Below, in pieces: positions 27,311-37,123 of a stretch of 64,000 nucleotides of DNA (positions are counted from its first letter, which is position 1; every line of letters starts with the position of its first letter). Made by a program: the position numbers and the translations under genes. This DNA comes from Phaeodactylibacter sp. (GTDB taxonomy: Bacteria; Bacteroidota; Bacteroidia; Chitinophagales; Saprospiraceae): positions 1 through 64,000 of the forward strand of contig NZ_JALEGS010000012.1 of NCBI RefSeq assembly GCF_022763345.1, given 5' to 3'. Below the pieces are notes generated by a model. That model had not been told where the DNA came from and did no database searches. It worked only from the letters and a program-made list of their open reading frames with translations.

Positions 27311-28268
27311 TGGCCGTTGTTTTTTGTTCTGTGCCGCCTTTGGTGACGCGGCGGATTTTGTAAGGGCGTTTTTGCTGGGACTCGTAGTAGGTCCGCATCT
27401 GTATTTCCACCACAATACCGATGGTGATGAGCTGAATGCCGCCAAGGACCAGCATCAAACCCAGTATAAGCAGAGGCTTGCCCCAAATATCCTGCCCCAG
27501 GATTTTCAGCACTCCAAGATAACCATTGATCAGCAGACCAACGAGGAGGAGGAGTACGCCAGTATTGCCAAAAAGGTGCATGGGGCGCTGCATGTACTGC
27601 TTGAGGAAAAGCATCAGCAGGAGGTCGCTCACCACCTTGAAGGTCCGACCGAGCCCATACTTGGACTCCCCAAACTCCCGGGCGTGGTGCTTGACGGGAA
27701 TCTGAATGATGCGTGCGCCTTCCAGGTGAGCCAGTACCGGAATGAAACGGTGGAGCTCGCCGTAGATGCCCATATCTTTGGCAATCTCAGACCGGAAAAC
27801 CCGGAGCGCACAGCCGTAGTCTTTCAAGTGCACCCCTGAAGAGTTGCGGATGATAAAGTTGGCGATCATACTTGGAATCTTGCGGAGTATCCAGCCGTCT
27901 TTGCGCTTGGCACGTTCTCCAGCCACCATATCGTAGTCGCCTTCTTCCGCCAGTTTGAGCATGGCCGGAATGTCGGAAGGGTCGTTTTGCAGGTCCCCAT
28001 CCATGGTAGCGATGTACTCGCCCTCTGCGGCGTCAATGCCGGCCATGAGCGCGGCACTTTGCCCATAGTTTTTCCGGAATTCCACCACCTTCAGCCGGGG
28101 GTGGTCAATGCTGTACAGCTCCCGCAGGGTATTGTCCGTAGAGCCATCGTCCACATAGACAATCTCGTAGTCCATCCCGTCGAGTGCGGCGGTAATGCGC
28201 TTTACCAGCGGTTTGATGTTCAGTTCTTCGTTGTAGACCGTGACGACGGCTGATATTTTTATTGACAT
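27297..28268 (-). CDS. glycosyltransferase family 2 (dolichyl-phosphate-mannose-synthase/ArnC type)
   Basis: The 323-residue protein transfers a sugar from a nucleotide donor to a lipid carrier at the inner membrane. It has 'AVVTVYNEELNIKPLV', 'YEIVYVDDGSTDNTL', the 'MDGDLQNDPSDIP' DXD motif, and two C-terminal membrane helices ('LFGNTGVLLLLVGLLINGYL', 'LLILGLMLVLGGIQLITIG'). It lies directly downstream of a GT39 (ArnT-like) gene on the same strand, a usual donor-maker plus sugar-transferase pair for lipid A or surface glycan changes. Confidence 0.92.
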   Translation of the reverse strand: MSIKISAVVTVYNEELNIKPLVKRITAALDGMDYEIVYVDDGSTDNTLRELYSIDHPRLKVVEFRKNYGQSAALMAGIDAAEGEYIATMDGDLQNDPSDIPAMLKLAEEGDYDMVAGERAKRKDGWILRKIPSMIANFIIRNSSGVHLKDYGCALRVFRSEIAKDMGIYGELHRFIPVLAHLEGARIIQIPVKHHAREFGESKYGLGRTFKVVSDLLLMLFLKQYMQRPMHLFGNTGVLLLLVGLLINGYLGVLKILGQDIWGKPLLILGLMLVLGGIQLITIGIVVEIQMRTYYESQQKRPYKIRRVTKGGTEQKTTANATT

Positions 28269-28272
28269 AACA

Positions 28273-29856
28273 CTAGAATTTCACAATATCGTAGACTTTT
28301 CCACCATGCCGCATCAGGAGCTCGTCCTGTTTTTCATAGGGCACAAAGGGATAGGCTTTGGGGTCAATGATGTAGTAAGCCGAGGTGTCGTGCGTTTCCC
28401 GGTCAATGGGAATAATCCGCCCTGCTTCACGAGTCATATAAAAGGACGTCATCGGCTGCCATTCAGTATCTTTATAAACGCGTAAGTCGGCCGATTGATA
28501 TTCGGCTGCCACCCTTAGGGCATCTTTCCGCACCACATCGCCAAAATCATTGGCATGCCGGTCGGGCAGCGCAAACCAGTTGAAGGCGATACGCACCACC
28601 AGCAAGACAGCCGCTGTGGTCAGCAACCGGGCTTCGCGGAACCGCCATGCGCCGTAGGCCAGCGCGCTCAGCACCACAAACAGGCTCAGGCTTTTGGCCC
28701 ATAGCCAGGGGGTGCCCTGCAGGCGTTCCATAAAGAGGGGCGCCAATGCCGCGGGAGGTAGAATGAGGCAGCAAAACAGCAGTAGTTGCATCGTCACCCG
28801 GTAGGGCCAGGGCCGGTCTACCTTCTGTTGCTCGTGCAAGTACAGCAGCGTAACGAATAACAAGGGGACGATCATGAAAACGTACCGGGGGTGCACCTTA
28901 GGCGCCGTCCAGTACACGGTGATATTAACCAGGAAGGTCAGAAAAACAAAGGCGATGAACGGGTGCTGCCAGACCTGTGTCCACGATCTCCTGCGAAACA
29001 GGTACAGTGCCAGTAAGCCCCACGGCATAAAGTGGTAGATAAGCAGCTCAAAGGGGTAGGTGAACAGGTGGAAAAGCGTGAACCAGAGCGGATAACGCCC
29101 GGCGGTACGCTTGGCCGATTCGTTGAACAAAACCGAAGCTAATTCCTCCAGGCTATTGTACTGCAAATAAGTCGCATAGTAGCTGCCCACCACCGCCAAA
29201 AAGGTCAGCCCACCCAAAATATGCTGCCACTGAAACAGGCGGCGGAACTGCTTTTGGTACACCAACCAGGCGATGAGGGTAAACCCCTGAAAAACCACCG
29301 AAGGGAGCCCTTTCATCAGAAAACCCACTGCGGCCAGAAAGTAAGAACCGGCAAAAGCAGCCAGCCACCGTTCCCGTGCCGCCAGGTGGTAGAAGACCAT
29401 AAATGACAGAAAAGTCACCCAGGAATAGCTGATGTCGATCAGCCCAAGAAAAGAATCGTAAAACAGGATACGCCCGCAGGTCAGGAACGCCAGGGCGCTC
29501 AGGAAGGCCATCTCATGGCTGAAGTGCCGGCGCACAAAGTAGTAGATCGTACCGCAATACAGCAAAAGGAAGGCCACGGTAGGGATGCGGATAGACCACT
29601 CGTCCATACTGCCGGTCAGCTGGAAAACGCCCAGTAGCATCCAGTTGTAGACCGGTGGTTTTTTGTAGTAAAACTCCCCATGCAACTGCGGGACGATGTA
29701 GTTGTCGGACAGCCGCATTTCCAAAGCCACCCACGCCCGCAGCGCCTCATCGTCAATGAGGGTGAGCACGCCCAGGTTGATGAGCAGGGCGGGCAGTACC
29801 AGTAAAAGGATGAGCCCGTAAAGCCAGTGTTGATAACGTTTTGTGTTGCGGTCCAA
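28273..29856 (-). CDS. glycosyltransferase family 39 (ArnT/PMT-like), polytopic
   Basis: The 527-residue protein has about 11-13 membrane helices and a C-terminal soluble part. The first periplasmic loop contains 'LIDDEALRAWVALEM' with the acidic pair and 'EFYYKKPPVYNWMLLG', the conserved KPP motif of ArnT-like enzymes. Such enzymes use a polyprenyl-phosphate-sugar made by the adjacent GT2 (4 nt away) and place it on lipid A or another acceptor outside the membrane. Sugar and acceptor are unknown. Confidence 0.88.
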   Translation of the reverse strand: MDRNTKRYQHWLYGLILLLVLPALLINLGVLTLIDDEALRAWVALEMRLSDNYIVPQLHGEFYYKKPPVYNWMLLGVFQLTGSMDEWSIRIPTVAFLLLYCGTIYYFVRRHFSHEMAFLSALAFLTCGRILFYDSFLGLIDISYSWVTFLSFMVFYHLAARERWLAAFAGSYFLAAVGFLMKGLPSVVFQGFTLIAWLVYQKQFRRLFQWQHILGGLTFLAVVGSYYATYLQYNSLEELASVLFNESAKRTAGRYPLWFTLFHLFTYPFELLIYHFMPWGLLALYLFRRRSWTQVWQHPFIAFVFLTFLVNITVYWTAPKVHPRYVFMIVPLLFVTLLYLHEQQKVDRPWPYRVTMQLLLFCCLILPPAALAPLFMERLQGTPWLWAKSLSLFVVLSALAYGAWRFREARLLTTAAVLLVVRIAFNWFALPDRHANDFGDVVRKDALRVAAEYQSADLRVYKDTEWQPMTSFYMTREAGRIIPIDRETHDTSAYYIIDPKAYPFVPYEKQDELLMRHGGKVYDIVKF

Positions 29857-30099
29857 AAACTTAGGTTTTCAAATTTGGGGGCAAAAGTACGCTAAGAACT
29901 TGGCTTAAAACTACTTACATGGGTATTAATTCCTTTTCGGGGTAGGTTTTTCAATGCCAGGGCGAAAAAAAGGTAAGATTCGGTGGTTTCCATACCGGTA
30001 CGGTGCACCTGTAAGCAAGCTATTTTTGGCAAGAGCTTACAAAGGCCCCGGCCTGACAAGCAGAAAAACCTTTATATTTCCGCCAAATCAATACGCCAC

Positions 30100-30513
30100 A
30101 TGCCAAAAGTAACGCTCAACAGCACCTACGAATTCACCAAAACCTTCCAAGCCGAAGATGTTGCCCAATTTGCCGGGCTTTCCCAGGACGACAACCCCAT
30201 CCACCTCGATGAAGCCTACGCAAAAGATACGGTATTCAAAGCCCGGGTGGTGCATGGGGTGCTGCTGCTTAGCATGTTCTCTAAGATATTTGGCACGATT
30301 TATCCCGGTCAGGGTGGCATCTATATGTCACAAAGCGCTGAATTCCTCCGCCCCGCCTACATAGGCGATGAGATTACCGCCAAAGCAACGCTGAACAGCT
30401 TTGAGGATAAGAAAAAACAGGGAGTGTTCTCCTGCCAGGCTTTCAACCCCAGGGGCAAGTTATTAGTAAGGGGAGAGGCTAAGATTTTATTCCCGAAAGC
30501 GTTTGAGTTGTAG
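30100..30513 (+). CDS. MaoC-family (R)-specific enoyl-CoA hydratase (PhaJ-like)
   Basis: A 137-residue single hot-dog domain that hydrates trans-2-enoyl-CoA to (R)-3-hydroxyacyl-CoA. The hydratase-2 motif is visible: 'FAGLSQDDNPIHLDEAYA' (catalytic D and H), followed by 'VVHGVLLLSMFSKI'. ATG 30100 gives the normal family start; a longer frame from 29983 would run through the promoter region. An AT-rich segment TTTATATTTC sits just upstream. It may supply PHA precursors or modify fatty acids. Confidence 0.9.
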   Translation: MPKVTLNSTYEFTKTFQAEDVAQFAGLSQDDNPIHLDEAYAKDTVFKARVVHGVLLLSMFSKIFGTIYPGQGGIYMSQSAEFLRPAYIGDEITAKATLNSFEDKKKQGVFSCQAFNPRGKLLVRGEAKILFPKAFEL

Positions 30514-30588
30514 AACAGCGACAAGCTTTCCATTTTCCATCCTTCATCAGATTTTATTTTTTAGTTTAGAGCTATTAAAAGATGAATC

Positions 30589-31212
30589 ATGTTGCTACAT
30601 ATCATGCTTGGTGTTCAGGCCTTACTGACGATGGCTGTGCTGCCAAATGAAAGGATTACCGGAGAAGACATGAAAAACAATACGCGTAAGCACCTACACC
30701 CCGTTGAATCCGCCGGAGATGACCTCACGACCATGATGCGGCGTTATACTGCCTATAACCACTGGGCTAATCAGCAGCTTGCGGAGTGGTTACGCACCGC
30801 CTCTGAGGAAGGCCTGGACCGGGAAATCGAATCCAGCTTTTCCAGCCTGAAAGAAACCGTACTGCACATCTGGAGCGCCGAATACCTCTGGCTGCAGATT
30901 GTAAAAGATGAATCCGCGGAAAACAACCCTGCCAAGCATTTTAATGGCAGCAAAGAGGACCTGCTAAAGGGCTGGCTACAGGCCTCCGAAAACTTTAATA
31001 CCCACGTACAAACCATGTCTCTTGAAGACCTGCAAGCCAAACGCCCGAAGTCGCGCGGAGAAGGCTATACGGCCATTGCCGACATGATCCATCACTGCAT
31101 GAACCACAGCACCTACCACCGGGGGCAGCTGATTACGATGGGGCGGCAGGCAGGGTTGGGCAGCCCTCCGAGAACGGATTTTATCTATTATGTTAGCCTG
31201 CCTGGGGAGTAG
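30589..31212 (+). CDS. DinB-family metal-dependent protein
   Basis: A four-helix DinB/YfiT-type protein of up to 207 residues. The metal histidine set is visible: 'TAYNHWANQQL', 'TVLHIWSAEYLW' and 'MIHHCMNHSTYHRGQL'. Some members are thiol transferases; most are of unknown role. The N-terminus is uncertain: 30589 gives a hydrophobic start that is not typical, while ATG 30670 (MKNNTRKHLHP) or 30733 (MMRRYTAYNHW) fit better. Its neighbours give no functional hint. Confidence 0.8.
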   Translation: MLLHIMLGVQALLTMAVLPNERITGEDMKNNTRKHLHPVESAGDDLTTMMRRYTAYNHWANQQLAEWLRTASEEGLDREIESSFSSLKETVLHIWSAEYLWLQIVKDESAENNPAKHFNGSKEDLLKGWLQASENFNTHVQTMSLEDLQAKRPKSRGEGYTAIADMIHHCMNHSTYHRGQLITMGRQAGLGSPPRTDFIYYVSLPGE

Positions 31213-31668
31213 GCGGGGTTGGAAAACTCGAAGACCAGACGTAAACAAACGGACTGCCGGGATTCCAGGCCGTATTTTTTCTGAATTTAGAATTTTACTT
31301 TCGACTCGTCCAAAAGGGATGAAGGCTAAAGCTATACTGACAATTAAGTGGTTTGCTACAGCAAACCTACTCAATGCCTGCCTGCGTACTGGTACTTCGG
31401 CAGACAGGTCAGCATTTACGCTGAGAAGTGGCTTGCGCTTGCCCTGACAAGCTATGCTTCGTCAGTGGCCGATGTCGCAAATCCAAGATTCCAGACGATG
31501 AATGTCTGGACTGTAAGCCCGACATTCATCGTTCCCCGTGCTGGCCGTCAGCGCCAGTAGGTGACCACTTCGTATTGCGTATACAATGGATTTTCTGCGT
31601 TTTATTTGCTCAAATGAAGGTTTAGCAACTTAGCTTGTGGCCTAAATTTAAGGGTGTAGCAACATGAG
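31213..31668. other. gene-free stretch with hairpins and a decayed dispersed repeat
   Basis: No convincing gene. At about 31238-31290 the DNA resembles 38731-38790 ('AACGG(A/T)CTGCCGG(G/A)ATT' then 'CTGAATTTAGA'), so it looks like a decayed dispersed repeat. A perfect 11-bp stem (CGATGAATGTC at 31496-31506 with 31521-31531) lies further on, and a CTGAC...GTCAG pair at about 31444-31465. Together they suggest a structured repeat or remnant rather than a regulatory site. Confidence 0.5.
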
Positions 31669-32991
31669 TTAATAATACCACGTAAGCCCGGCATAAATAT
31701 TAGAAGTGGTTTGAAACTGTCCCCAAAAGGAGAAGTCATTCTTTCCTGTAAAGTAGTTGCTGCCCAGTTCGAACTGTAAGTTGTCCCTGTACTTGAAGGT
31801 AATGGTGTTTTTGGAGAAAAAATCCTTTTCATTGGGCGAGTAGTAGTTGAAGAAGGAGAATCGCAGCCGCTGTTCCAATGCAAAGTACTCCAGGCGAAGG
31901 GTCAGCATCGTCCTTACCTCATCCCGAAAGGCAAAGCCCTCGAAATTTTCCAGGTAGCGGTCGAAGTCGTTGATCCGTTCGATGTAAAGCTGTGTGCTCG
32001 CCGTAAAGTTTTTGACGACCTCTTTTTCAAAGCCGACTAACAAGCGGTCTTCCGAGTTCCGGATAGGCTTGAGCCTGTTGTTTTCATGATCTCTCGAAAA
32101 ATAATGCCCATACTCAACATTAAAAACGCCGGTGAAAAGAGGTGTTCTCAGAGAAGCGCCGATCACTGATAATTGGGGAAAGAAGAACTGTCCCTGATCG
32201 TTGAAGCCTTCGGGTGTTTTCCAGAAGCCGTCGTAACCGTACAGGTCCAGTTCCACACCTTTGATAACCTTATGTACGCGAATTGCAAACTCGCTTTCAG
32301 AAAAGTATTCATCCCGCTCACTGGGTTGTATCATCGCCGATTCACCGACGATACCCCCTATAAAAGGATTGAAATACTCGATATTGCTGCCGTTGATGAA
32401 GCGGTCGGAGGTAAAACGGGGCGTCCATACCAGATCAAGCGTAAACCATTTATTGAAATTCGACAGCTTCACGGAATTGCTTGGTGCTTTCAGGTAGTTG
32501 ACTTGCCGTCCGCTAAAGAAGGATTGCCAATCTTTGGGAAACAGGTCATTGATGAACAGCATGTCACCGGTACCCCAGGTCAGGATTTGCCGGCCCGCCT
32601 TTAGCTCAAAACTCGTCCCAATCGATTTACTAAAGGAGAACTCCCGGATATCCAATATCCCCACGCCATTTTCAACGTCCTCGAAAGGATCGGTTTGCAG
32701 CGGGCTGTACTTCAGATCCGTAACCAGGGCCAGCTCTAAATTATTAGTCGCGTACTTGTAATCAAATTGCGCGCGCGCTTCCCCAAGCGTATACCAGGAG
32801 TTTTCTTTCGACTGAGCGATACGTGGGCCAAAGCGCGCATCTAAAAAACCTTTGATTACGTAGGGAGAAACCTCCTCCTCTTCCTCCTCAAAATCAGCAA
32901 ACAAATTCTCCAAATCATCATTTTGTGCCCATGAGGAGAGCGTGCAAAGTGTGCTAAGCAAGAGGAGAAGGCTACATTTAAAAAGGTGCAT
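31669..32991 (-). CDS. outer-membrane beta-barrel protein (DUF1302-like), last gene of the MMPL operon
   Basis: The 440-residue protein has a signal peptide (MHLFKCSLLLLLSTLCTLSS, then AQ), a short acidic region ('ENLFADFEEEEEEV'), and a long run of alternating strands ending in an aromatic C-terminus ('IYAGLTWYY'), as in outer-membrane barrels. Similar proteins follow MMPL-type transporters with a LolA-like protein. It is 3 nt downstream of the LolA-like gene. A role as outer-membrane exit or receptor for a lipid is inferred. Confidence 0.75.
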   Translation of the reverse strand: MHLFKCSLLLLLSTLCTLSSWAQNDDLENLFADFEEEEEEVSPYVIKGFLDARFGPRIAQSKENSWYTLGEARAQFDYKYATNNLELALVTDLKYSPLQTDPFEDVENGVGILDIREFSFSKSIGTSFELKAGRQILTWGTGDMLFINDLFPKDWQSFFSGRQVNYLKAPSNSVKLSNFNKWFTLDLVWTPRFTSDRFINGSNIEYFNPFIGGIVGESAMIQPSERDEYFSESEFAIRVHKVIKGVELDLYGYDGFWKTPEGFNDQGQFFFPQLSVIGASLRTPLFTGVFNVEYGHYFSRDHENNRLKPIRNSEDRLLVGFEKEVVKNFTASTQLYIERINDFDRYLENFEGFAFRDEVRTMLTLRLEYFALEQRLRFSFFNYYSPNEKDFFSKNTITFKYRDNLQFELGSNYFTGKNDFSFWGQFQTTSNIYAGLTWYY

Positions 32992-32994
32992 ACA

Positions 32995-33792
32995 CTAGTA
33001 ATTTATTAATTCCATGGGAGCCTTTCTCAGGTATCTTTCTGAAAAGATACTGTCGTCGATATTGACATCGTACTCTACATCGGTGTAGCGATTGTAGGTT
33101 TCAACCCCTGTATCCAGATCTTTCATGCTGGAGATAATGACTGTTGGTTTACCCTGGACCATCTCCCATTTCTTATTTTCATAAATGCGGTACACTTTGC
33201 CCTTGCTGTTGTAGTACTCTATTTTTAGGGGGATAAAGCTTTTCTTGTCTACGTGAGCGATGTACTTTGAAAATTTCACCCCGCTTTTATCGACGGGAAC
33301 ACTTTCGACCACATAGGCGTCGCCGGTAGTTTTTAAGAGTTTGTGCTTATCTGCGCTCAACCTCCGACCCGATACATCTTCATAAAGGAACGTAGACCCC
33401 ACAAAACTGGTTCTCTTGTCTCCTCCGGCAATCCGTTTTACCAGGTCGAGAGCGGGGAAGTACATCCAGCGGTCATCATCGCCTTCCATTTTTTTCCACA
33501 CCAAAAAAACAGTGCCTTGCATATCTGTGGGGCGGTTGAAATAGACATAGAACTTCTGTTCGCCGTCCGCATTGGTATTGATGTTTTTGCGCAGTATGGT
33601 GAAGCTCCTCTTGCGGCTCCTGCCCTGACTGTCTTTGATCAGCATTTGCACCTTCGCACGGCCGTCTTTGCCATTGTAATAGGCAACGTGGTTGGCCTTT
33701 TTTATGATTTGATCAACCGATTGGGCATAGCCCGTCATTGAAAGGAGCAGAAACAACCACAGTGTGTGAACTATAATTAACCTCTTTCTCAT
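32995..33792 (-). CDS. LolA-like outer-membrane lipoprotein-sorting protein
   Basis: The 265-residue periplasmic protein has a signal peptide (MRKRLIIVHTLWLFLLLSMT, cleaved near 'GYAQ') and the fold of LolA/LolB-like lipid carriers. It contains 'YFNRPTDMQGTVFLVWKKM', 'RWMYFPALDLVKRIAGGDKR' and 'FVGSTFLYEDV', typical of the MMPL-linked subfamily. Such proteins move a hydrophobic cargo across the periplasm. Its place between an inner-membrane RND/MMPL pump and an outer-membrane barrel suggests a trans-envelope lipid export or import line. Confidence 0.85.
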   Translation of the reverse strand: MRKRLIIVHTLWLFLLLSMTGYAQSVDQIIKKANHVAYYNGKDGRAKVQMLIKDSQGRSRKRSFTILRKNINTNADGEQKFYVYFNRPTDMQGTVFLVWKKMEGDDDRWMYFPALDLVKRIAGGDKRTSFVGSTFLYEDVSGRRLSADKHKLLKTTGDAYVVESVPVDKSGVKFSKYIAHVDKKSFIPLKIEYYNSKGKVYRIYENKKWEMVQGKPTVIISSMKDLDTGVETYNRYTDVEYDVNIDDSIFSERYLRKAPMELINY

Positions 33793-33794
33793 GC

Positions 33795-36386
33795 TTAATT
33801 TTTAACGTCTTTAAATAATCTTTTTTCTAACAACTTAATTAAGGCAGGCAGGAGCAATATCGTTACCAAGCCTGCCGAGATCAGGATAGCTGCAATGAAA
33901 AAGCCAACGGTTTGATAGGGAACCAAGGGTGAAAACAAGAGTGGAATAAAACCAAATCCAACCACGAATACGTTTCGGACGATGGCTTTAGCAGGTTCCT
34001 CGAACACGATTTTACTGGCTGCTTCCCAACTAACCTGATTTTTGCGGATCTCTCTGGAACGTGCCAAAAAGTGGATGGCGTAATCCACAGCCAGGCCAAG
34101 CGAGAGCGAGGACAGTACAGCAATCGGAATGTCATACTCCTTGCCTGCAATACCAATTATTCCGTAAATCGTAATGATGGTAAGACTCAGCGGAAGCATA
34201 GATAATAATCCCCACCAAAAAGACCTGAAAAGGAAGAACATGATCACTAAAACGATGGCAAAAGAGCTCAAAAAGGCATTGAGCATGCCGAATACCATTT
34301 TGTCTTGCCAGATGAGGTTGATATAGGTCAGCCCATACCATTTCCCTTCCAAACCAAACGGCGCGGGGTTATCTTTCATAAACTGCTCGGTGACAGATCT
34401 TACCTGCTCCATATCGATGTTGTTCCCGGAGTTTAGCAATACCCAAACGTTGGCCACATCGTAGGTAGGCGTTGTAAAGTGCCACAAGTCGTTAGGGCGG
34501 TGCCCGCCCTGAAAGGTTACATAGTGTTGTCCCGCCACCCTTTTATTTTCGGGGATAACATAATGCTGGTCCTCGCCAGAATAAATTTCCCGGTTTACGA
34601 TTTTTTGCAGATCCATCACGGATAGTGTTTTGCCCACCACATCCAGCCCTGACAATTGCGTCTGTAATTGTTCCAGATACTTCAAAGCTTCAGGGTTTTT
34701 GAAAATGGCAGCATCACTTTTCAAGTCACTGATGGTGTTTAAGGCCTCGTCATACACATCGTCCCCACTTTCAAACAGCAGATCATCTAAGCTGGACTCC
34801 ACATTCAAGAGCCAATCCATGCCATTTAAGGAGGGATCCACATCAAAAACCGACTTATCAAGGGCTGGATAGCTCCTGATCAGCTCCTGCTGGACCTGGT
34901 CTTTGTCGATCTGCTCATTCGTGGGGCTAAGGGCAAAATAGGTATCGTAAGTCCCGGCAAGGTGCTTATTCATCTCCGTATCCGCGAGGCGAATGGGGTG
35001 GTCTTCTTCAAACCAGCGGGTGGGGTTATCGTTAACCACGATCTGCTGAATCCCCCACACGGAAATGGCGATAAGCACCAGGGCGCTAGCCACCACAGCT
35101 TTGGCGTGGTTGAAAGAGATTTTCCTAACCGAACTAAGGAAGACATCCAGCCAGCCTCTGTGGTCCCCGGATGCCGGCTTTTGTCCAAAGTTTTCCAGTG
35201 TTTTTCCGGGCAGCAACATGATGTAAGCCGGGATGAAGAGGATCGTCCATAGCCAGGCCATAGCGACGCCTATCGCCACAAAAATACCGAACACCTGTAC
35301 CGGAGGAATAGGGGTTAGCACCAAGGCACCAAAACCAATCACGGTCGTAATAGAGGTGTATAGCATGGGCGTAAAGAGGTGGTTCATCACATAGACCAAG
35401 GCCTCTCGCCTGTCTTTTTTGGATTGGTAGACCTCAAAGAAGTCTGACAAAATGTGCACCGCATCCAAAACGGCAATCGGCATGATAAAAATGGGAATCA
35501 TCGAACTCATAATGTGAATCGTGTTTCCCGTAAATACCAGAAGCCCCATACTGATGATAACCGAAACCAGGGCTACAATCAGCGGAGAGATTACCAACAC
35601 CACACGCTTGAAAAAGGCGAGCATCAGCAAAAAGATCACCAGCATGGCAGCGGGGGCTGCAATGGCCATCTGCAGGAACATCTCAACACCAAATACGTCC
35701 TCGGCCACAGGAAGCCCTGCCACATGAAAGGCATCGCCATTACCTTGCAAAGACTCAATCTTCTCCCTTAGCTTCGTATAGATGTGGTAGCTAACATCCT
35801 TAGAGGAGATGGGTAGGGTCATTGCCAGCGCTTTTTCATCCTCCGAAAACATCATTCCCTGGATATAAGTCAGGCGAGAGACCTTCTTTTTCAGTGCTTC
35901 AACCTCCTCCATGTTTTGAGGGGGCGTTTGCATGAGCCAGTCGAAGCGCACAACACCTACCGACTCCTGCTCTATATTATCAGTCGTCGAAGGGGCCATA
36001 ATATCCACTTCAATCACGCCTTCCTGTTCGCCCTCTTCATTTTCCCAGGTCAGGGTTTTGGCAAATTCAGCAAGCTCATAGATCTTCCGGAGTGTTTCTA
36101 CATTATAAACCCCGTCTTCGTGGGTAGTATTGACGATCCCCACGCCGATCAACTCGTGCAGGTTCATCAGCTCTTTCATCTGATCGTGAAAAACCCGGAC
36201 AGGCTCATCCTTGGGAAGCATGTTTTCGGGATCGGTATCCACTCTTATGGTGTGGAAGGCGCTGAAAGTATTGGGGAAGAAAGAAGGTAAAAGTGCCCCT
36301 AACAGCACAATCATAGCGGTCAGGATCATCAATCTGACGACCGCTTTGGGTTTGTTAATGGCAAAATGGATGACTTTTTCCTGCAT
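33795..36386 (-). CDS. MMPL/RND-superfamily transporter
   Basis: The 863-residue inner-membrane protein has the RND/MMPL duplicated layout: one helix near residue 20, a large periplasmic loop (about 45-240), five helices ('LQMAIAAPAAMLVIFLLMLA' onwards), then a second periplasmic loop and five more helices. The sterol-sensing-like helices hold 'IMPIAVLDAVHILSDFFEVY' and 'AVLSSLSLGLAVDYAIHFLA', with the acidic residues used for proton flow. It starts a three-gene operon with LolA-like and barrel genes, spacing 2-3 nt. Substrates of relatives are lipids or hopanoids; none can be fixed here. Confidence 0.9.
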   Translation of the reverse strand: MQEKVIHFAINKPKAVVRLMILTAMIVLLGALLPSFFPNTFSAFHTIRVDTDPENMLPKDEPVRVFHDQMKELMNLHELIGVGIVNTTHEDGVYNVETLRKIYELAEFAKTLTWENEEGEQEGVIEVDIMAPSTTDNIEQESVGVVRFDWLMQTPPQNMEEVEALKKKVSRLTYIQGMMFSEDEKALAMTLPISSKDVSYHIYTKLREKIESLQGNGDAFHVAGLPVAEDVFGVEMFLQMAIAAPAAMLVIFLLMLAFFKRVVLVISPLIVALVSVIISMGLLVFTGNTIHIMSSMIPIFIMPIAVLDAVHILSDFFEVYQSKKDRREALVYVMNHLFTPMLYTSITTVIGFGALVLTPIPPVQVFGIFVAIGVAMAWLWTILFIPAYIMLLPGKTLENFGQKPASGDHRGWLDVFLSSVRKISFNHAKAVVASALVLIAISVWGIQQIVVNDNPTRWFEEDHPIRLADTEMNKHLAGTYDTYFALSPTNEQIDKDQVQQELIRSYPALDKSVFDVDPSLNGMDWLLNVESSLDDLLFESGDDVYDEALNTISDLKSDAAIFKNPEALKYLEQLQTQLSGLDVVGKTLSVMDLQKIVNREIYSGEDQHYVIPENKRVAGQHYVTFQGGHRPNDLWHFTTPTYDVANVWVLLNSGNNIDMEQVRSVTEQFMKDNPAPFGLEGKWYGLTYINLIWQDKMVFGMLNAFLSSFAIVLVIMFFLFRSFWWGLLSMLPLSLTIITIYGIIGIAGKEYDIPIAVLSSLSLGLAVDYAIHFLARSREIRKNQVSWEAASKIVFEEPAKAIVRNVFVVGFGFIPLLFSPLVPYQTVGFFIAAILISAGLVTILLLPALIKLLEKRLFKDVKN

Positions 36387-36867
36387 TTATCCGGGGTTTT
36401 AACTAGTGGAGAAAAGACGTCTTACGGGCAGCTGTTATGGCTGTCGGGCACCTCCCCACTTGAAGGGAGACCCTTTTGCAAGAGTATTTTATATTCCACA
36501 ATTGAAAGTCAATAAGGACGAGGCGAAGGTAGGGTTAGAGCGGGGCTAAAAACTGGACATCATTGGCTAAAATCCGGACATTATTGGCTGAAAACCAAAT
36601 TATTAAGAAGCTGCACTGTTTATTCCAAGCTTTTCAAGGGCATGGGAAAGGCAAGGACAGGCAGGCTATTAAGCTTAATCTCTAAAATCGCAGCCTTTAC
36701 CCCTTCAACACTGTCTGTAGCAAAGCAAGCAGGTGATATTGGTGCGATTTTAGGGAGAACAACCTTTATTCTAGAAGTTCATAACGGAAGATACCCAAGG
36801 CGGTAGACTGCCTCTGCAAGTACCTGCAAGTACCTGCAAAGGGCTGCAATTTTCCGGTGCAAATTTT

Positions 36868-37007
36868 GGTGCAAAAAATCTCAAATAAGGTCCCAATAAC
36901 CCTCCATAAAACACAATTAGAAGATGTAGGGAAAACGGGCTGGAAGCCTAAAAGCCACATTCGGCGTGAATACGGCTTTTCATGAAAGTTTACTCAGCGG
37001 TCTCCGG
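36868..37007 (+). repeat. dispersed repeat, left copy (hairpin plus tRNA-tail flank)
   Basis: The segment contains AAAACGGGCTGG (36932 on), a hairpin of the form AAAGCCACATTC-ggcgt-GAATACGGCTTT, then ATGAAAGTTTACTCAGCGGT. The same order recurs at 45191-45267 in the same orientation, about 8.26 kb away. The upstream part (CATAAAACACAATTAGA, 36905 on) recurs at about 38564-38579. Divergence in several bases shows an old duplication. Confidence 0.75.
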
Positions 37008-37072
37008 CCGCCATAGCCCGGTGGGATTGAGAACAAAACACACCCTTTATACAAAGACCATAAAAACAGAAA

Positions 37073-37104
37073 GCCCGCCAACATCCTTTCGAATTTTGGC
37101 GGGC
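37073..37104. terminator. 9-bp hairpin, probable terminator
   Basis: GCCCGCCAA (37073-37081) pairs with TTGGCGGGC (37096-37104). It is preceded by an A-rich stretch, and the tRNA-tail repeat follows 4 nt later. The arrangement hairpin then tRNA tail, read on the minus strand as tRNA end then terminator, is what one expects downstream of a tRNA gene. Confidence 0.6.
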
Positions 37105-37108
37105 GAAG

Positions 37109-37123
37109 GCGGTCCGGACGGGT
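37109..37123 (-). repeat. 15-bp direct repeat resembling a tRNA 3' end (candidate att site, left)
   Basis: GCGGTCCGGACGGGT is identical to 45259-45273. On the minus strand it reads ACCCGTCCGGACCGC, which fits the T-stem and acceptor 3' strand of a Bacteroidota tRNA-Asp. Tyrosine recombinases commonly insert at such tRNA ends and duplicate them. No complete tRNA remains here. Confidence 0.55.

Noticed and set aside
36766..36960. 64-codon minus-strand frame
   Set aside because: Lies in the dispersed repeat and has no coding features.
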